Shown: positions 13,196 through 28,100 of the stretch, one piece after another
Layout: every line of letters starts with the position of its first letter
Numbering within the stretch: position 1 is the first letter of the stretch
NCBI GenBank assembly: GCA_023079485.1
Contig: CM041084.1
Span: 127,717,292 to 127,781,291 of the forward strand
Source: Archilochus colubris
Taxonomy: Eukaryota > Chordata > Aves > Apodiformes > Trochilidae
Reading direction: 5' to 3'
DNA length: 64,000 bases
Position numbers and translations under genes: made by a program
The notes under the pieces: model-generated
Told to the model about the DNA's origin: nothing
What the model saw: only the letters and a program-made list of their open reading frames with translations
The model's database searches: none

Positions 13196-16100
13196 CTGAA
13201 AAAAATGATGCAGTAGATTAATGAGACAAAACTAGACAGAAAATTTCAGTCTGAAACAATAAGCAAGCTGGTGATAACAAAGGAGAGAAAAAAAAAAGAA
13301 CATCATAAATAAACCTTGTGTGTCAATGTAAACCAAGTATGTATTCACAGTAAGAGAGGAAAGGCTGATTCTTGCTCATTGATTGAATTTATTGAAACCA
13401 CCATAAGCTAGCATAAAGACAAATCCTTTTACTAATAGATGGGAAAGGAAATATCTTTTCTGGCAATTTCCTTTTTTTCTACCTTTTCAATTTTGTGACA
13501 TTTGGTCTACTACCATTCTTTAAGTAAATCTGAATCTAGAAGTATGTTGCAGCAAAATTCATGCTAGCTTCTATTTCCTCCCAGAGGAGTCATTCCATGC
13601 AGCTGAGAATAATTTGGATTTTATTGACTCAGCAGACTAGAGCTGGGTCTCTAGTGCACTCTGTACACCCAGATTATGGCAAGCTGTTCAATATACACAA
13701 TATTATACACTGTATATCACAGTAAGGAAAAGATTATTCCCTGTGAAGCACAAAGGGAGGAATTCACTTTGGACAAATGATTCTAAAGCCCCAAACAGGA
13801 CCAGGCCATTGCAGGGTATGTCACACTTTGCTGGCTTCATGATTCATCTGATGCATGTGATAAGTAAAAAAAACCATTTGGGTAGGAAAAAGCTGCACCA
13901 TTGCTGTTACTGGATTAAAACCCATTGTCAAATATTTTCATAGCTACATGCTATGTGACCTCAGGAGAGATTTAGGTTAAATATTAGGAAAAGGTTTTTC
14001 ACCCAGAGTGCAGATGAGCAGTGGAAAAGGCTCCCCAGGGAGCTGGTCACAGCACCAAGCCTGCCTGAGCTCAAAAAGCATTTGGATGACACTCTCAGGC
14101 ACATGGTGTGATCCTGGGGGTGCACAGGGAAAGGAGTTGGACTTGATGATCCTGATAGGTCCCTTCCAATTTGCCATATTCTATGATTCTATGCTCCTTA
14201 GGAAAGACCCATGGTATTAGCAGAAGAATGACAGAATGACTCAGTATTCTTGAGGGTTTTTAAACTTTTGGAGAGCCCATAAAGACTCATATATGCAAGA
14301 TTTTCCTTTTGACTGGTGCATGATGAGCCTTTCCTCTTTTTCATCTTGTGAAGGGCTCCAATAGATTAGAAAAATCAGCCAATATCTGGGAGATCCCTTA
14401 ATGAACTTCACTCCTTCAGTCTTATTTTACTGAGGATCAGAGCTTTCTCTGTATTTCAGACCACATACTCAGAACAGATGTACTTCCTCAGCCACAGCCA
14501 GATAATGAAGAAGAAACTCACTTTGATGGTCTTTCTTTCCCATACAGTCACACTCAAGCAAGTCATGGGTAACACAGCTGGAATCTTCATGAAGTGTAAA
14601 GAGATTTCTAAGCTCCTCAATGGAAAAATGGATGTGTTCAGATGTCTTGGAAAGGTCTACAACTGCCCCAGAAAGGTCTTGTTTGCTGATCTGTCTTTGA
14701 TAAATCTTTTCTTCTATTGAGCCTGTATTAGAAAAAAAAATAGGTACATTGGGATAATTTTTGACCAATCCTTGTAAAAAAAAAAAAAGCAAAATCCATT
14801 TCTTCAAATCAATATTCATAGTAATGCTAAACCATTATTTCCACCTATTCAAGCAAAAGCAAAGCAAAGGCAAATCAATATGGCACCTCTATTTCAACTG
14901 AATTTAGAACAAATAATACATATTTTTAAAGAACAAATTATTTTTTAAAACTCTTTCTTTTATGGACAAAATTTCATTAGCTCTCTCACTCTGGGGTGTT
15001 TGAGCACCATCTCTGACCTGTGGTTAGCAGTCTGTAGATATATACAGTGCGTTTCTGGCCATCTCTCCACACTCTGGCCATTGCCTGAAGAAAACAAAAA
15101 GATGAAAAGCATTAGCTGCCTACTATGCAATATTATTTCAACTAAAACTTGCAGCCTACACTGATCAAATTAACAGTTCTGCTAGCTCATTCAGAAAGAT
15201 GATGTCCAAAGAAGGCATTCCTCAATAAGTGTCTTTGACTTTTTATAAAACACTGCTGGTATCAACTGTAAATAATTTTGAAAAGAATATTGACTTTCTA
15301 CCCCCTTTCTTTCCGTGTAGTATAGCAGGGAGGTAGGGTTTTCACCTCTTTCCTGCCAGAAATCCCCAGAAATACTAAGTATTTGTTTTCCAAGCATTAG
15401 CAGCTGTTTAATATTTCAGGAATACTCAGCATTCTCCACCATCTGTTTTTTCGACACACTACAACTTAAAATATGACATTCGAATTTCTTTTAAATTTTA
15501 AAAATACAAGTTTCATGTACTCTTTTAATTCTTAAACAAACAAAATGTAACTGAGAACTGTTACATGGATTTTCTTAAAAATGTATGGATTGCCCCTGAA
15601 TATTTGGTACAAGTACCCACAGCATGGCTTGCAGTCTTTGGCAACCTATAGCAGTTTTGACTGGTTTAGCAGACTGTGTTTCAAGCAACATTCAAGTGAC
15701 CACATGAGGATGCTCATTCACACTTGGATCAGGAGTAGGGTCAAGAAGCAGGGCTTATTTCAGGTAATAAGCACACAGCATTATTATACAATAAAAAGTT
15801 TTTTACTGTGTTTTTGGGTTTTTTTTTTTAGTTGCTATTTATATTTTTAACTGAACACTCTAATGCAAACTAAAAAATCCCTTGAGGCAAACAGTGCCAT
15901 TCCAAGAGTGCCACATCACTACTTTTGTTTTTTCTTTTAGCATAATTGCCACGTGATTTTCATATTCTCTTAATTCTGATCAGAACCTCTCCTATTTTCT
16001 CAAGTATTGCAAATCAACAGCATCACTTACTAATCATAATTTTCACAGTCTAATTATAATTTTCTTTTTAGAAGCACAGCAACTTGCTGTTATAAAAGAG

Positions 16101-19100
16101 TTCAGGAGGCAAAGGATATACTCACTCCTCAAAGAAAAATGGAATTTACTCTGTATTTTTTACTGCAAGGTGGCTTCTAATGATACCAACATTTAGACTA
16201 TGACAGAGGAGTTTCTTTTTCTCAGATACAGTTTTCCTCCAGCAACATGTCTAGATGCAATGTGATAACTGCATAGCAATAAGTCATGTAAAACCAGGGA
16301 TTTCAAAATCAATCAGGACCTCACTGATGCCCATCCCAACCCCCATGTACACAGCTGTATCCCACCTGAATATCTGTAGCTGGATTCCAGTCAATATCAT
16401 ACAGGATCAAATGAGATGCACCAACCAGATTCAGTCCCACTCCACCAGCCTTTGAACTCAGCAAAAAGATAAAAGCTGGACTGAATTTACTGTTAAAATT
16501 ATCAACAATCTGTTGCCTCTGGGAGACAGGAGTTTGTCCATCCAGCCTGGTATAAGAGTATCCATAATGTTTGCAGGTTTCTTGTAGTATGTTCAATGTT
16601 TGAGTGTAATTGGATACCAGTACGACTCTGTCAAACAGTAAAATAAAGTTATCATCTTAGACCTTGCTAAAGTTACAAGCCCAGTAATAAATTACTGAAG
16701 ACATGAAAATAAAATCATGAGTCAAGAAAAAATTACACAACCTGAGGTTACTCATTTTTCCTAAGAAATAAAACATTTCTTACTAATTTGAAGCACATAC
16801 TAGATTTGGATGCATTATACCTGCTGTTGAGCGTTCAAATGTTAAATGATGTATGGTTTTATTTGTAAGAGAATTTGGCTTACTGCACAGACTGCAGAGA
16901 TCCAGAACCTACAACAGAGATAGATTACTTATTTTTAAATCTCTATTTATATAAGATAGCTGTTGTTAAGGCAGCATTTGCAGAAGGTGTTGTAGCAGCT
17001 GATAAATAATATATATGTCTCTACTTACTGAAAAAGCTACTGTGAACTTTTAGACAACCTCAGAAATTTCTGAGAAACAAAATCCACAAAGTCAAATTGG
17101 AAAGCAGCAACTTTTTCCTACATGATAGTAAAGAACTGGGATGAAGGACGGTGAAAGATACCAAAACCAACATAGTCTGCATTAGAAAAAAAAAATTAAG
17201 CAAAATGACCCATATTGTGTTAGTGTTTTTTCTCTGAAAATTTGACTAAATCAGTTCCAGAGTTCTGCGAATCTAGAATTTCTATCCTGCCAGACAGTGG
17301 GGATGATTCTACTGAAGGGAAACAAAGTTCTTTTGAATTTATAATAAGTACATAAAATAATAAGCACAGTTGGGGCATTTTCTGCTAGATCTTGTTTGGA
17401 GGACCATTACAATCTAAGTTAAATGCACAAAATTCCATCAAAGGGGCCCCATTTTTAAAAATTTTTTTTTATTAAAAACAAGTATTGGAGAACTAAACAA
17501 ATAATTTTGCAGAAAATATGGGAAATGAACATTTTTTAATTTTTAAGGTATTTTCCTTATCATCATTGATTCTAAAATAGACCTATATCCAAGATTTGTT
17601 TGTAAAGACTTTTCAAGTTTGATTTTTTTGTTCAATCAACCTCAAATTTGCACTGTTGTTTTTATTAAAAATAGAATTTGAGCTTTATTAGTCTGCATAT
17701 ATCAAAAACTATTTAGTACTAAGGTAAGCAGAGAAACAAATGGAAAACAAACAATCATCACTGAAAGTAACTTTCAAGTGCCTCAAAGTAGTATCTCAGC
17801 AGCTCCTACAGCACTGATTAGGAAAATATGGTTTTTCGTGATACCACCATTTCTCTTGACCTACAAGAAATAAAGCCAGTACATTTAGATATTTAGCTGT
17901 CACTGTTTTGCATGGATATTAGGCATTTTATATGCCTAAAACAACAAGCTCTGCTTTCTGATTTGTAAAAAGATAGCATCAGGAAGAAGCAAATTCCATT
18001 ACATCAGCGCCAAGAGATCTGCTGTTGCTTCCTGCTACTGAACTACAGCATATCCCATTTAAGTTAAAGGCAAAAGCTAAATATTTTTGGAATAGCTGGG
18101 CTTTAAGACACGAGTACATAAAAAAAAGTTATCATGAGACACAAGGCCATGTGAGATTTCTATGAATCAGCAACTGCACAGTAACTAACCATGTGCATCC
18201 TATTATCCTGTGACAAACAGACGTTTTCCTACATGTCACTGGCATTTACCACAGGGTAAATAACCAATTGTTGTGCAAGTCCATCTGTTGTGACCAGCTA
18301 CCCAGAACAGAAAAGGCAGCAAGCACTGAGCAATTAAATGTGATTAAAAGAGGAAAGAACTTACAACCTAGTAATTAAAAATATTCTTGTGCAATTTAAA
18401 GTACTTGACTACAAAGAGATACAAAGCATTGGAAAGTCTTCACGAATAAAGGTAATATGTCATAGTACAAAAGTGGTAGAAACTGTTTTACTTGCTGGAA
18501 GTCAAGATGAAAAATACAAGCAACTTTATGTCAAAAAAATGTGAAGGGCGACTTTGAAAATGTCAGCTGTAAATCCTAATTTAGTTATTCAGCAAGGAAG
18601 AGCCAGAAGTACAATGCATAAATAGGCTCAGTATCTCTGCAAACAGTTGCAATGCATTTATTTTGAATATCACATCCTTGTGAATTTGAAAAGCAAAACC
18701 AAACACTCCTATTATCTCTCTTCTACCTTTCTTTCACACTTGCCTTTCAGAAGAGTTGAGCTCATGGATTGCAGCTAACAGCTTCACCAGCACCTGCAGT
18801 TTTCCTGAATCACTTTCAGTGAAAGTATCCGAAGTATAATTTTGTGGAAAGACATCTATTAGACCTTCATAAAGACTGGACTCATCATGTTCATCAGACA
18901 TAGGCTCACAGCTTTTTTCCTATTAAAAATAAAAGAATACAAGACCCACATTCCATCTAACATATTTTGGCTTTGTTTGTTTTTAAAAATTTTTCCTATA
19001 TTTTTATTATGAAGACAAAAGCTCCTGCAAAGTAGTGTATGATACAAGCACAAAACCCACTAGTACTAGGTTGAAAGCACTGTTTTAAAATACCAATAGT

Positions 19101-22100
19101 GTTTATGTTGGTTTACACCCTCTAATGTAAGATTTAGTTCACAGCTAAGAGAAAGCTGAAATACTTAAAACTTTAAAATGTGGTTTTATTTATTTCAGTA
19201 CCTAAACAACCACACAGATGTACACCCACAGCAAAGCTGTATCTGAAAAAAACAATACTGTGCTTTGTCTTTCTAGAGCACATGCAAACTCACCAGTCAC
19301 TGACTTTTTTTTTAGGAAGATAGAATCATAGAATCATAGAATTGGCTGGGTTGGAAGGGACCTCAGAGATCATCGAGTCCAACCCTTGAACCACCATTGT
19401 GGTTGCTAGACTATGGACTGAGTGCCACATCCAGTCTCTTTTTAAATATCTCCAGGGACAGAGAGTCCACTACTTCCCTGGGCAGCCCATTCCAATGTCT
19501 GATCACCCTCCCCGTAAAGAAATTCTTTCTAATATCCAACCTAAACTTCCCCTGGCACAACTTAAGACCATGCCCTCTTGTCTTGTTGAAAGTCGTCTGG
19601 CAAAAGAGCCCAACCCCCACCTGGCTACACCCTCCTTTCAGGGAGTTGTAGAGAGCTGTCATTAAGATTCAGTTATGCAACTGGAAATAATGAAAAGCTA
19701 CCAAGTTAAACCAATAAAATGGGAAAATACAGGTAATATTTTCTGTAATTTGAAAATCAATCTTTCACTGGGAGGAAGAAGCCAAACAAATCAAATCTCC
19801 AAACCACAATGGTAATAAATGACTGGCACATATAGGCCTTTCCATCCCTATAGTTTCTGAATGGTTACATTTTCCCATATGGAAAATTTGTAGTGCTTCT
19901 TTTATGAAGTAAAGGCAATGACTTTACTTGGTAGTGTTGAAAGTTAGAGGGAGTTCTGTGCTGTGGACATTCCCACAAATCATGAAGGATGTCTTTTAAG
20001 AAAGATTTAAGTTTCCACCCACCTTTCATGGATTTTGACTTGTGGCCATGGAAGTGAGTAATATTAAAGTTCTAACTATCACATTATTTACCTATGCATT
20101 TCTATAGAAATAACAAGGTGTACAGTGCAATAGGATGCCAGGAGAAGTGGAAATGGTGGTAGCATTGACATCTTAAGCCTTCAGCTCCCAGTGTCTCTAA
20201 AACTTAAGAGAAATAATCATGTGGACAGGGAGGTTTCAGAGGAACCAGCAGAGTTACACAGAATAATTTCTAGGTAGTAGTGTTCTCTGCAAAAGTCACA
20301 TTTGTATGTATTTTTACAAATATTCAGAGACAAGATTAAGAGGGAAAAAACACTGAGAACAAGAAAATATCACAAGACAATTGGAAAGTGGTGAGGTAAC
20401 TTCCCTGAGTACATTCAGATGCCTTAACATGTATGGTTTTGAAACCAGATCTCCTAAAGGAAGTTGTGTGTGATGACCTTAAATAACACACACATTCTAC
20501 AGAATTTCAGTGACCTTTGCCTGCTGAGATGACTAATTGCAGGCACCCACCCCCATGCAAATAAATACCTTTATAGCTTTAAACAGAAGACATGGATGAT
20601 TGCAAAGTTTTTTCAAAGCTCCTATACATATTAGGTGAGGACTGTTTTCTAGCCTGCCTTGTAGACAGGACCTAATGACTCGAGAACTCAGCAGTTTTCG
20701 ATACAATTCAAGTTGCAATGCTGTTGGTTGGCAGAAGAGTATGCTCTCCTTTTTGGGGGGCAGAAATTTGTTTATAACCTCCTGTGTTCTCCTAAGAATA
20801 AAGAGTCCAGTGAGGCGTGTGAGTTCTGCTGCTCTTTTTTCTCCTAATTCCTTTTCCTCCTGAAAGAAAAAAAAAAAAAAAAGCACAAAATTAATTATAA
20901 TCTTACATTTCATTTCAATAATATTCTGTATTATTTTAATTAGGTAGTTAAGAACAATGATTGATTAAGAACATTAAAAATGTAAATTTACCACTTTCTA
21001 ACATGGGACTGTAATGATCAATTCTTCTCCATTTAATACCATTACATTAGCTTAATTCTATGTCTGGTTTCCAGAAGTCTTAAACAAAGGAAGAACCTGT
21101 CCCAGAAGATACCCAAGAGTCTAATTGAGTTACAGAATTTCCTGACTGATGAAAAAAAAAACATGTAGAATTTGCAGTATGGTGGAGAAACTAAGAATGA
21201 ATAAAGTATCACCACATGGCAATATGCACAGCTGAAATGCCATGATCTCAATATGCAAATATGCCTCCAGCTGCCCCTGGAGAACAACTGATTTTATCCC
21301 AAATAGGAAGGTGAAAAGCTTTTGCTACCATTAGTTCTAAGCATCACTTTATTAGAAAGCAAATCCCACAGTGCTGTCTATGAATTTTTTTCCATAACCA
21401 CATTTTTGTAATAATATACCTTTGTTGCTGAAGGTTCTCTAGACTTGACAATTGGTTCCTCGTATATCTTTCTATATGTGGATAAAGAGCCAAGTATTCC
21501 TGGGTTCACAAACTCTATTAATGCATAAAATTCTTGCAAGTCATTTTGGATTGGAGTACCTGGAAAGAGAAAAAAATAATTCTGTACTTGGTAACTTTTT
21601 TTTCCTCAAAATGATAGAAGTACAATTGTTGAATGAAGGATTAACCACTGAGAATGAATTCTGAAAACAGATGTTTTGTTTCATGTAAATTACACAGAGT
21701 ACTGAATTAATCTAGAACTTCATTGCAATTGATAAACTACTGTCCCCCTAACTAAACAGAGTGTAAATCTAGTGGTTTTGACAAAGGAATTTTTAAAAAT
21801 GAAGTTCTAAATTAATTGTATTAAATAACGAGAAAGGAGAACAGTGAGTGAATAAAAACAAGAGTCCTGATTCCCTTACAGAAGTTTTCAGGCTCCTTGC
21901 CTGCCAGTGTCCCTCAAGTTAGAAAAAATTTGTATTTTGTTTTTCAAATTGGAACTAATGGTTTTACAGGACCTTAGATTTCTGCATTTAATACTCATTG
22001 CCAAAACTTATACTGTGTTCCTGCCATACCTACAATAACTTTTTCCTTTACCCCAACCTAGTATTATTAACATGGCTAAATATTTGAAGTAGCTATAGAT

Positions 22101-25100
22101 ACCAACCAGTAAGGATAATTCTCCTCTCACAAGACAGACTGGTGAGGGCTGCAGTTGTCTTAATAGAGCTATTTTTCAGGCGATGTCCTTCGTCACAGAT
22201 TAGGAGGTTAAATTCTATAGCCTGAATTTGATCCAAAGATCGTAGTAGCATCTCATAGCTGATTATCAAAACTGAATAAAGTGGAGAACTGATGAACTCT
22301 TCAACTTTATGGTCCTGCAAGTATAAAGGAAAAGGAAAAGGTATAAAGGTATAAAGGAAAATATATCATACAACTAATTTTTTGATATCACTAAAGATCC
22401 AGTGTCCATAGACATTTTTTGGCATGACACCAGATATTGAAAATCTCCTCTGTGAGTTTGGTTTACTGACTCTTTTCTTATTTGCAAAAGAAATTTTGGA
22501 CCTGATACAGCAATTTAGAGTTTACCACCTCATTAAAAGAAAATTGATTATTATTTAGGCCTTCAACTCCTTTGAGACACATTACCATGAAGGTGAAAAG
22601 AACAGGCTCCCTGTAACAACTTCCCTGTCTTGTCATTTATGTGAGCTTCGAAGGCATAATTAAAGACAAGATAACGAACAGGAGTAAATAGCTGCCTGTA
22701 CATTCAGCTGGTATGGGCAACATTTGGGATCTCAAGCCACAGGGTACAGTAATGAGGTCCAGTAGGATGTAACCACACTTCACTGATCTAAATTTGTCTT
22801 TTAGCTTTGAACTGAACATGGTATTAACTTTTCTACAAGCCCTTAACATCGATGAGTTGACTAACAGGTGCAGCTTGGGATTTAGAAAATAGAGCCTAAA
22901 GCTAGCCCCTGATAAGATGTCTGTCTATTGGTAAATAAATGCAATTGATTTCTAAACACAGTATTAGTGGTCAAAAAAAAGATGGCTATGAGCTCTCTGG
23001 CCCTTATATACCCTTCTTTTTTTTTTTTCTTTTCAGAAGCCTTGATATCTATTGAAGGAAGCAGACACACTCAATAAAAACTCACTGCAATGTGACGGAG
23101 AGATTCTTCCAAAAAAGCATCCCAGAGGTAGTTTCATTTCTATGCAGACTTGTCAATATACTAGGATTGCTTACTTGTCTTGCAGTTGTGCATAAAACCA
23201 GAAAAATCTACTCTGGACACTGAGCCCCAGACACTGATTCCCTGCATTCTCCTTTCTATTTTCTTACAGTGCTCACTAAGCAGCTATGGGGGTCCAGCTG
23301 ATAAGCTGAAGGACCTCTTTAACAGTACATGCAAATCAAGCTAAAGCCTTGGAAGGTATTTTTCTTTCCAAACAAGATCAGTTATCAAACACAGACAATT
23401 AAGTCTGGAGCCAGATGGTGTAATACACTGTAAAAGCAACACCACTTAATTATCATAACCTTTAGAGCCTCCTAACAGGTGATTCAGATGAATCTATGGG
23501 CCAAACCTGGCACGTTAATCCCACAAAGTACCTTGTGGTAGATCAGTCCCCACATGCTGCTCACAAAAAGGTTCAGCACTAAGCTGGTAACAAGTGCATG
23601 CACCCATTTCCCCAGTGTTTGAATGGGAACCAAGCATTCCTGTTGTTTCCAGGTCTGCAGTTAAGTGCCAGTTTTCTGGCCAGTATTTTTACTGCCAGTT
23701 TCAAAACAGGGGTAGAAAATTTCCCAACTCAAAAACAGAGACAAAGTGGAGCCCTGTAGGCAGCAACCAATGTTGTTCCAGGATTCAGGCTCTACATTGC
23801 AGCTCTGAAAACAGAAGCACCTCTCTCTGACCTTCTCTGGGGATGACCAAGCATCAGAAGATGCCATCAGAAGATGTTCAGAAATAATTTTGTATTCTTC
23901 CATTTTCTGGGTGTAAGCTGAAACTATGGGGAAAGTGGTGAGGGCACAGGGAAACTGCCTCCAGTGTCCAACCACTAAATAAAAGTCTTCTGGACTGCTC
24001 GAAGCCCTTAAAAAAAAGTAGGAGAGTCCTGACATATTATAAGCCCATTCCTGCCAAATATAATATATTCCCTGCTGTATATAACAACAGCAGTGGATGG
24101 TGAACTAAAAATTAGAACAAAATTTACACAGCAATGTTAAGTAATTAATTTATACTCTTAACTGGCTGCAAGAGATGTATGTATTATAGCCTCCATCTTC
24201 ATTTACCCAGAGTGGCTTGTCTGGTTTAAGTGAGTTGCCTGGAGCCACATATGGAGCAATTGTCAACCACTACTGGAGCTCCATAATGTCCCAGACTTAC
24301 TCTTTGAACAGACCCTTCTTTACACTAGTCCAAATCCAATGTAGCCAGTGAAGTGCAAGTTAAATAATACTGAATCATGAAGCAATGTAAACCTTATATT
24401 AATTAATCCTCCAGATATGTAGACATTTAGATAGTTAGACCCCAAACTAAACCAACCCCAGTAGAAGTCATACTCTGCAAACAGATAAAATGGTTATTCT
24501 TTCAAACATACCTCAAATGCCAGCAACATGGGTTATCAAAACCTAAAAGCAACCCTTTTGGGGATGCCATCATTTTAAAATGAATGTCCTCTACATGACA
24601 TTTGCATTTTAGCAGAAGTAAACTAATCACACTTTAAAAGCAGATAATGTCCTGGTTTTTTGAAGAGTCTGCTACTGAAGGGTTTGGGGTGTTACAGTGT
24701 GAAAGCAAGGAAATCATGCCTAACATATTTTTAAAAGTCTGCCAGTTCTTTGAATGTATTCCTTATAGGCAAGAATAGAAAAAACCTTTGAGACAAGCTC
24801 TTCCTTTTAAGTTATGCTGGAGAAATAACAGTAAGTATGGTAATTGCTGTTTTTCCAGAGAAGATAGACAGTAAATTATTTTGAAATACCTCATTATACA
24901 CCAGGCAAGTCTTGTGTCTTCTTTTTGCATGACAATGTATTCCTTGCTCTTTGGGAACACAATCTTAAAAGCTGCTGAGTGTCCTATATCCAAATGGCTT
25001 CAACAAGATGAGTAAGAATATTAAAGGTATTTAAATTAAAAGAAAATGAAAGCTACTGCCATTTTGGGTCATAGCAACTGTCAGCAAATTCAGGTTTCCT

Positions 25101-28100
25101 CACCCCAGTATAATTCACAAAAACTGGAGAAAAATATTCAATTATTTCTAACTACCTTTTCAGGTAAAAATGTTGCCATGTTATATTTTGTCTTTTATCT
25201 CCTTATTTTCAAAACTACCATATATTTCTTCCTAACCTATATTAAATTACAGTTTCTGACAAATCAGTTTGCTTCGTTCCCACACCTTGAAACAAGTTAC
25301 TAAAAAGAGCAAATGATGTAAAGAGCACCTATTACATGTGAATTGTCCTCAGTGGAAGATGAGTAGGTTCAGTAATTTCAAGGGTTTGACATGAGTAGAA
25401 TTCAAATAAATAACGATTGTTACAAAAATTTGTATGCTCTACAAAAGAGACTAAAAACAATGTGAAAGTTTCCATTTCATCTGAAATCTTCACTCATCAC
25501 AGACAATAAAGATAATGCAAGAAAATAATAATCAAGTCTTGATGTAAGAATTGAACTGTCCTTAAAAAGAAGTGCTATTTGTTTCTTCAATCTATTTGGA
25601 ATTATATATTGAATTAATAGATTTAAAAGTAACTTTGGAAAATAAATATGTGCATCTCTGTTGCAAGCACAAATGCAGGTACTTCTAAGTTCTCCACTTC
25701 CTCTCCTTTGGCAAACTTCAAATCAGCAAGGGAAAAGTAGTTGTCACGAATTCCTGAATGTACCTACAGAAACCAGTTTGCTAAACAACTTATTTCCTTT
25801 CTGCTATGAAAGCCCAATCCATAAAGCCAGGAGGACAAGAAGTCTAAGGAAAAGGAATATTGGATAGCAAATTATAAAAGCCAGAGCTTGGACGTGAAAG
25901 CTTCAGAAGCACTAATCAAGGCATGAGCAAGTCTCCTGAATGCTGGTCCCTAAGGTGACCCAACTCTCTGACTGAGACATTGAGCCATGCTTATTGGGAA
26001 AATTTACACAGCTTAGTGGATAATCAGAGCAAAATGTGGCTCTCCTTCAGAGAAAGCCCTCAGCCAGTGCTGCAACAGCCTCACTTTTTGAATTCTTGTC
26101 TTACATGTGGCCAAGTGCTTTCCTGCCTGATTTGGTCAACAAAGGTCACTGAAGCACAGTGTCTATGCTAGAACTTTTAATTGCAGTAAGGGACAGAGAC
26201 AGGTTTATATTTCAAAAATAAAGGCAAGACCTGAAAAGTATATCAAGGAGATTAAAATATGGAATACTTTGGTAGTATATGGGATTCATCCCAGCAGTAC
26301 AGGAACTTGGGAGTGTCGTTGCCACTGCAGGAGGGATGGGGATCAGCACCATCCTGCTTTCTTTTTAAGATCTGTACTTGTCTGCATTCTTCTGGAGACA
26401 AGAGATACTCATATTCTCTAACACTGACACTCTAGGCTTGGTAACTCATGAGGCTTTAAATCACTCTTATGGAAACCTAATTCTTGACAGTTAAAGTAAA
26501 GGGAATAAACTTCTGAACAGACAACCAAACAAAGAGGAAAAGGTTTTCAATACAGAACAAAAGCAACTACCACAGAAGCTGAGTACAAGTCAGTCAAGGC
26601 AGATGCTCTGGTGCATAAAGCAGGGAAGATGTGCGCTTTGATAGACAACAGAAAGCTCTTCCCTAATCTGAAGAGGCACAGAGAAGAGCATATCACCTTT
26701 TACATCTTCAAAGGTGAAGCCTGAGGAAAAATGAGACAGACATATGCTATACAGGCAGGTGAGCCTAAATTATGACCTGGTTACTGACAGCTAAATGCCC
26801 ATGTGGACAATTACCTGAAGGGGAAACAAAGTATTACATATAAAATAAATAATTACTAGTTTTGGCCTCTGGTAAAAAAAAAAAAAAAAAAAAAAAAAGA
26901 TAAAAAAAAAAAAGGAGAGTGAGAAAGAAATCTCAAGTCCTATATTCTAAGCCAAGTACAACCTAATCCCCTTTTTGAAATAAATCTTACCTGATCAACT
27001 GTAAAGACTTTGATTCTTTCACTTCCCAACCATTTTTGAAACTCTTTCTTCCAGTTCTTTACCAGACTCCCAGGGGTGACAATTAGTGCTCGCTTTAGTA
27101 CAGGTTTGCATCCATAGACCCCCTGACGCAGAAGAGTCCAGACGAGTGCAATGCATTGCAATGTTTTTCCTAAGCCCATTTCATCAGCAAGAATAGCTCC
27201 ATATCTACCACTAACTCTGTAAGATAGGAGGTGGTAACACTTTAAAAGACATACCTACTTACAAACTGGTCTTGTGGTTGTTTTCTGAAGTATAAAACCT
27301 ATTTGTATTTCTTATGGTCTACTGTAGGTTTTCATTCAGTTATAACAGAAGACCTTAAAATGACATTCCTTGTTTCCTAGATCAATGCATTAGTCCTCCA
27401 AAACAAAATAGTTTAAATCTACTTTTAGCATTAAAATTATCATCTAATATTTTTCAAAACTTGTATATGCCTTAAGGATCCTATGACTCAAGAAAACACT
27501 TTTAAAATTTTTGCAATATGTTGGTAAAACAGTTTCTTTATTCTAAATGCCTATAAGTTATGAATAATTATTAATTACATTAATTTTAATCCCAGAAAAC
27601 ACTGTTCTTCAGCATGAGTTAGAAGGTATCTGTATTTACAAGACTTGCCATCTGCAGTAGAATGAGCAGGCCTTCTGCTGCAAGCTTTACTGGGAAAAAT
27701 TACTAATATATTCTCAAATCTTCCTATTCAAAATATCTACTTCTGAACATGGGCATGAAAATATTACAGGTATTGAAATCCAGAAGAATAATTATTGTCT
27801 TACCTCATCCCCATTACACATTCATATAGAAATATAATTCCTTCTTTCTGATGTGGTCGGAGATTATTTGCAACATAAGGATCCACAACTACATCCACCA
27901 TAGGCAAACCAGCTTTATTAAATGTCCACTGATGACTTGCGTTTGGTCTTGGCATAACTAGGGAATCTTAAAGTTCAAAATATATGCAGATATTGCACAA
28001 AAACATTACTTTAAGTCTGTTAGCAAAGGGTATTACTTCTCTAACTCAGAGGCAGAATTAAGTCAATGAATGAATGACTACTAAAAATACTGTTTAATAC

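Noticed and set aside
19399..19665. Overlapping frames within the CR1 copy
   Set aside because: They are the ORF2 remnant of the CR1 element and its antisense, not host genes.
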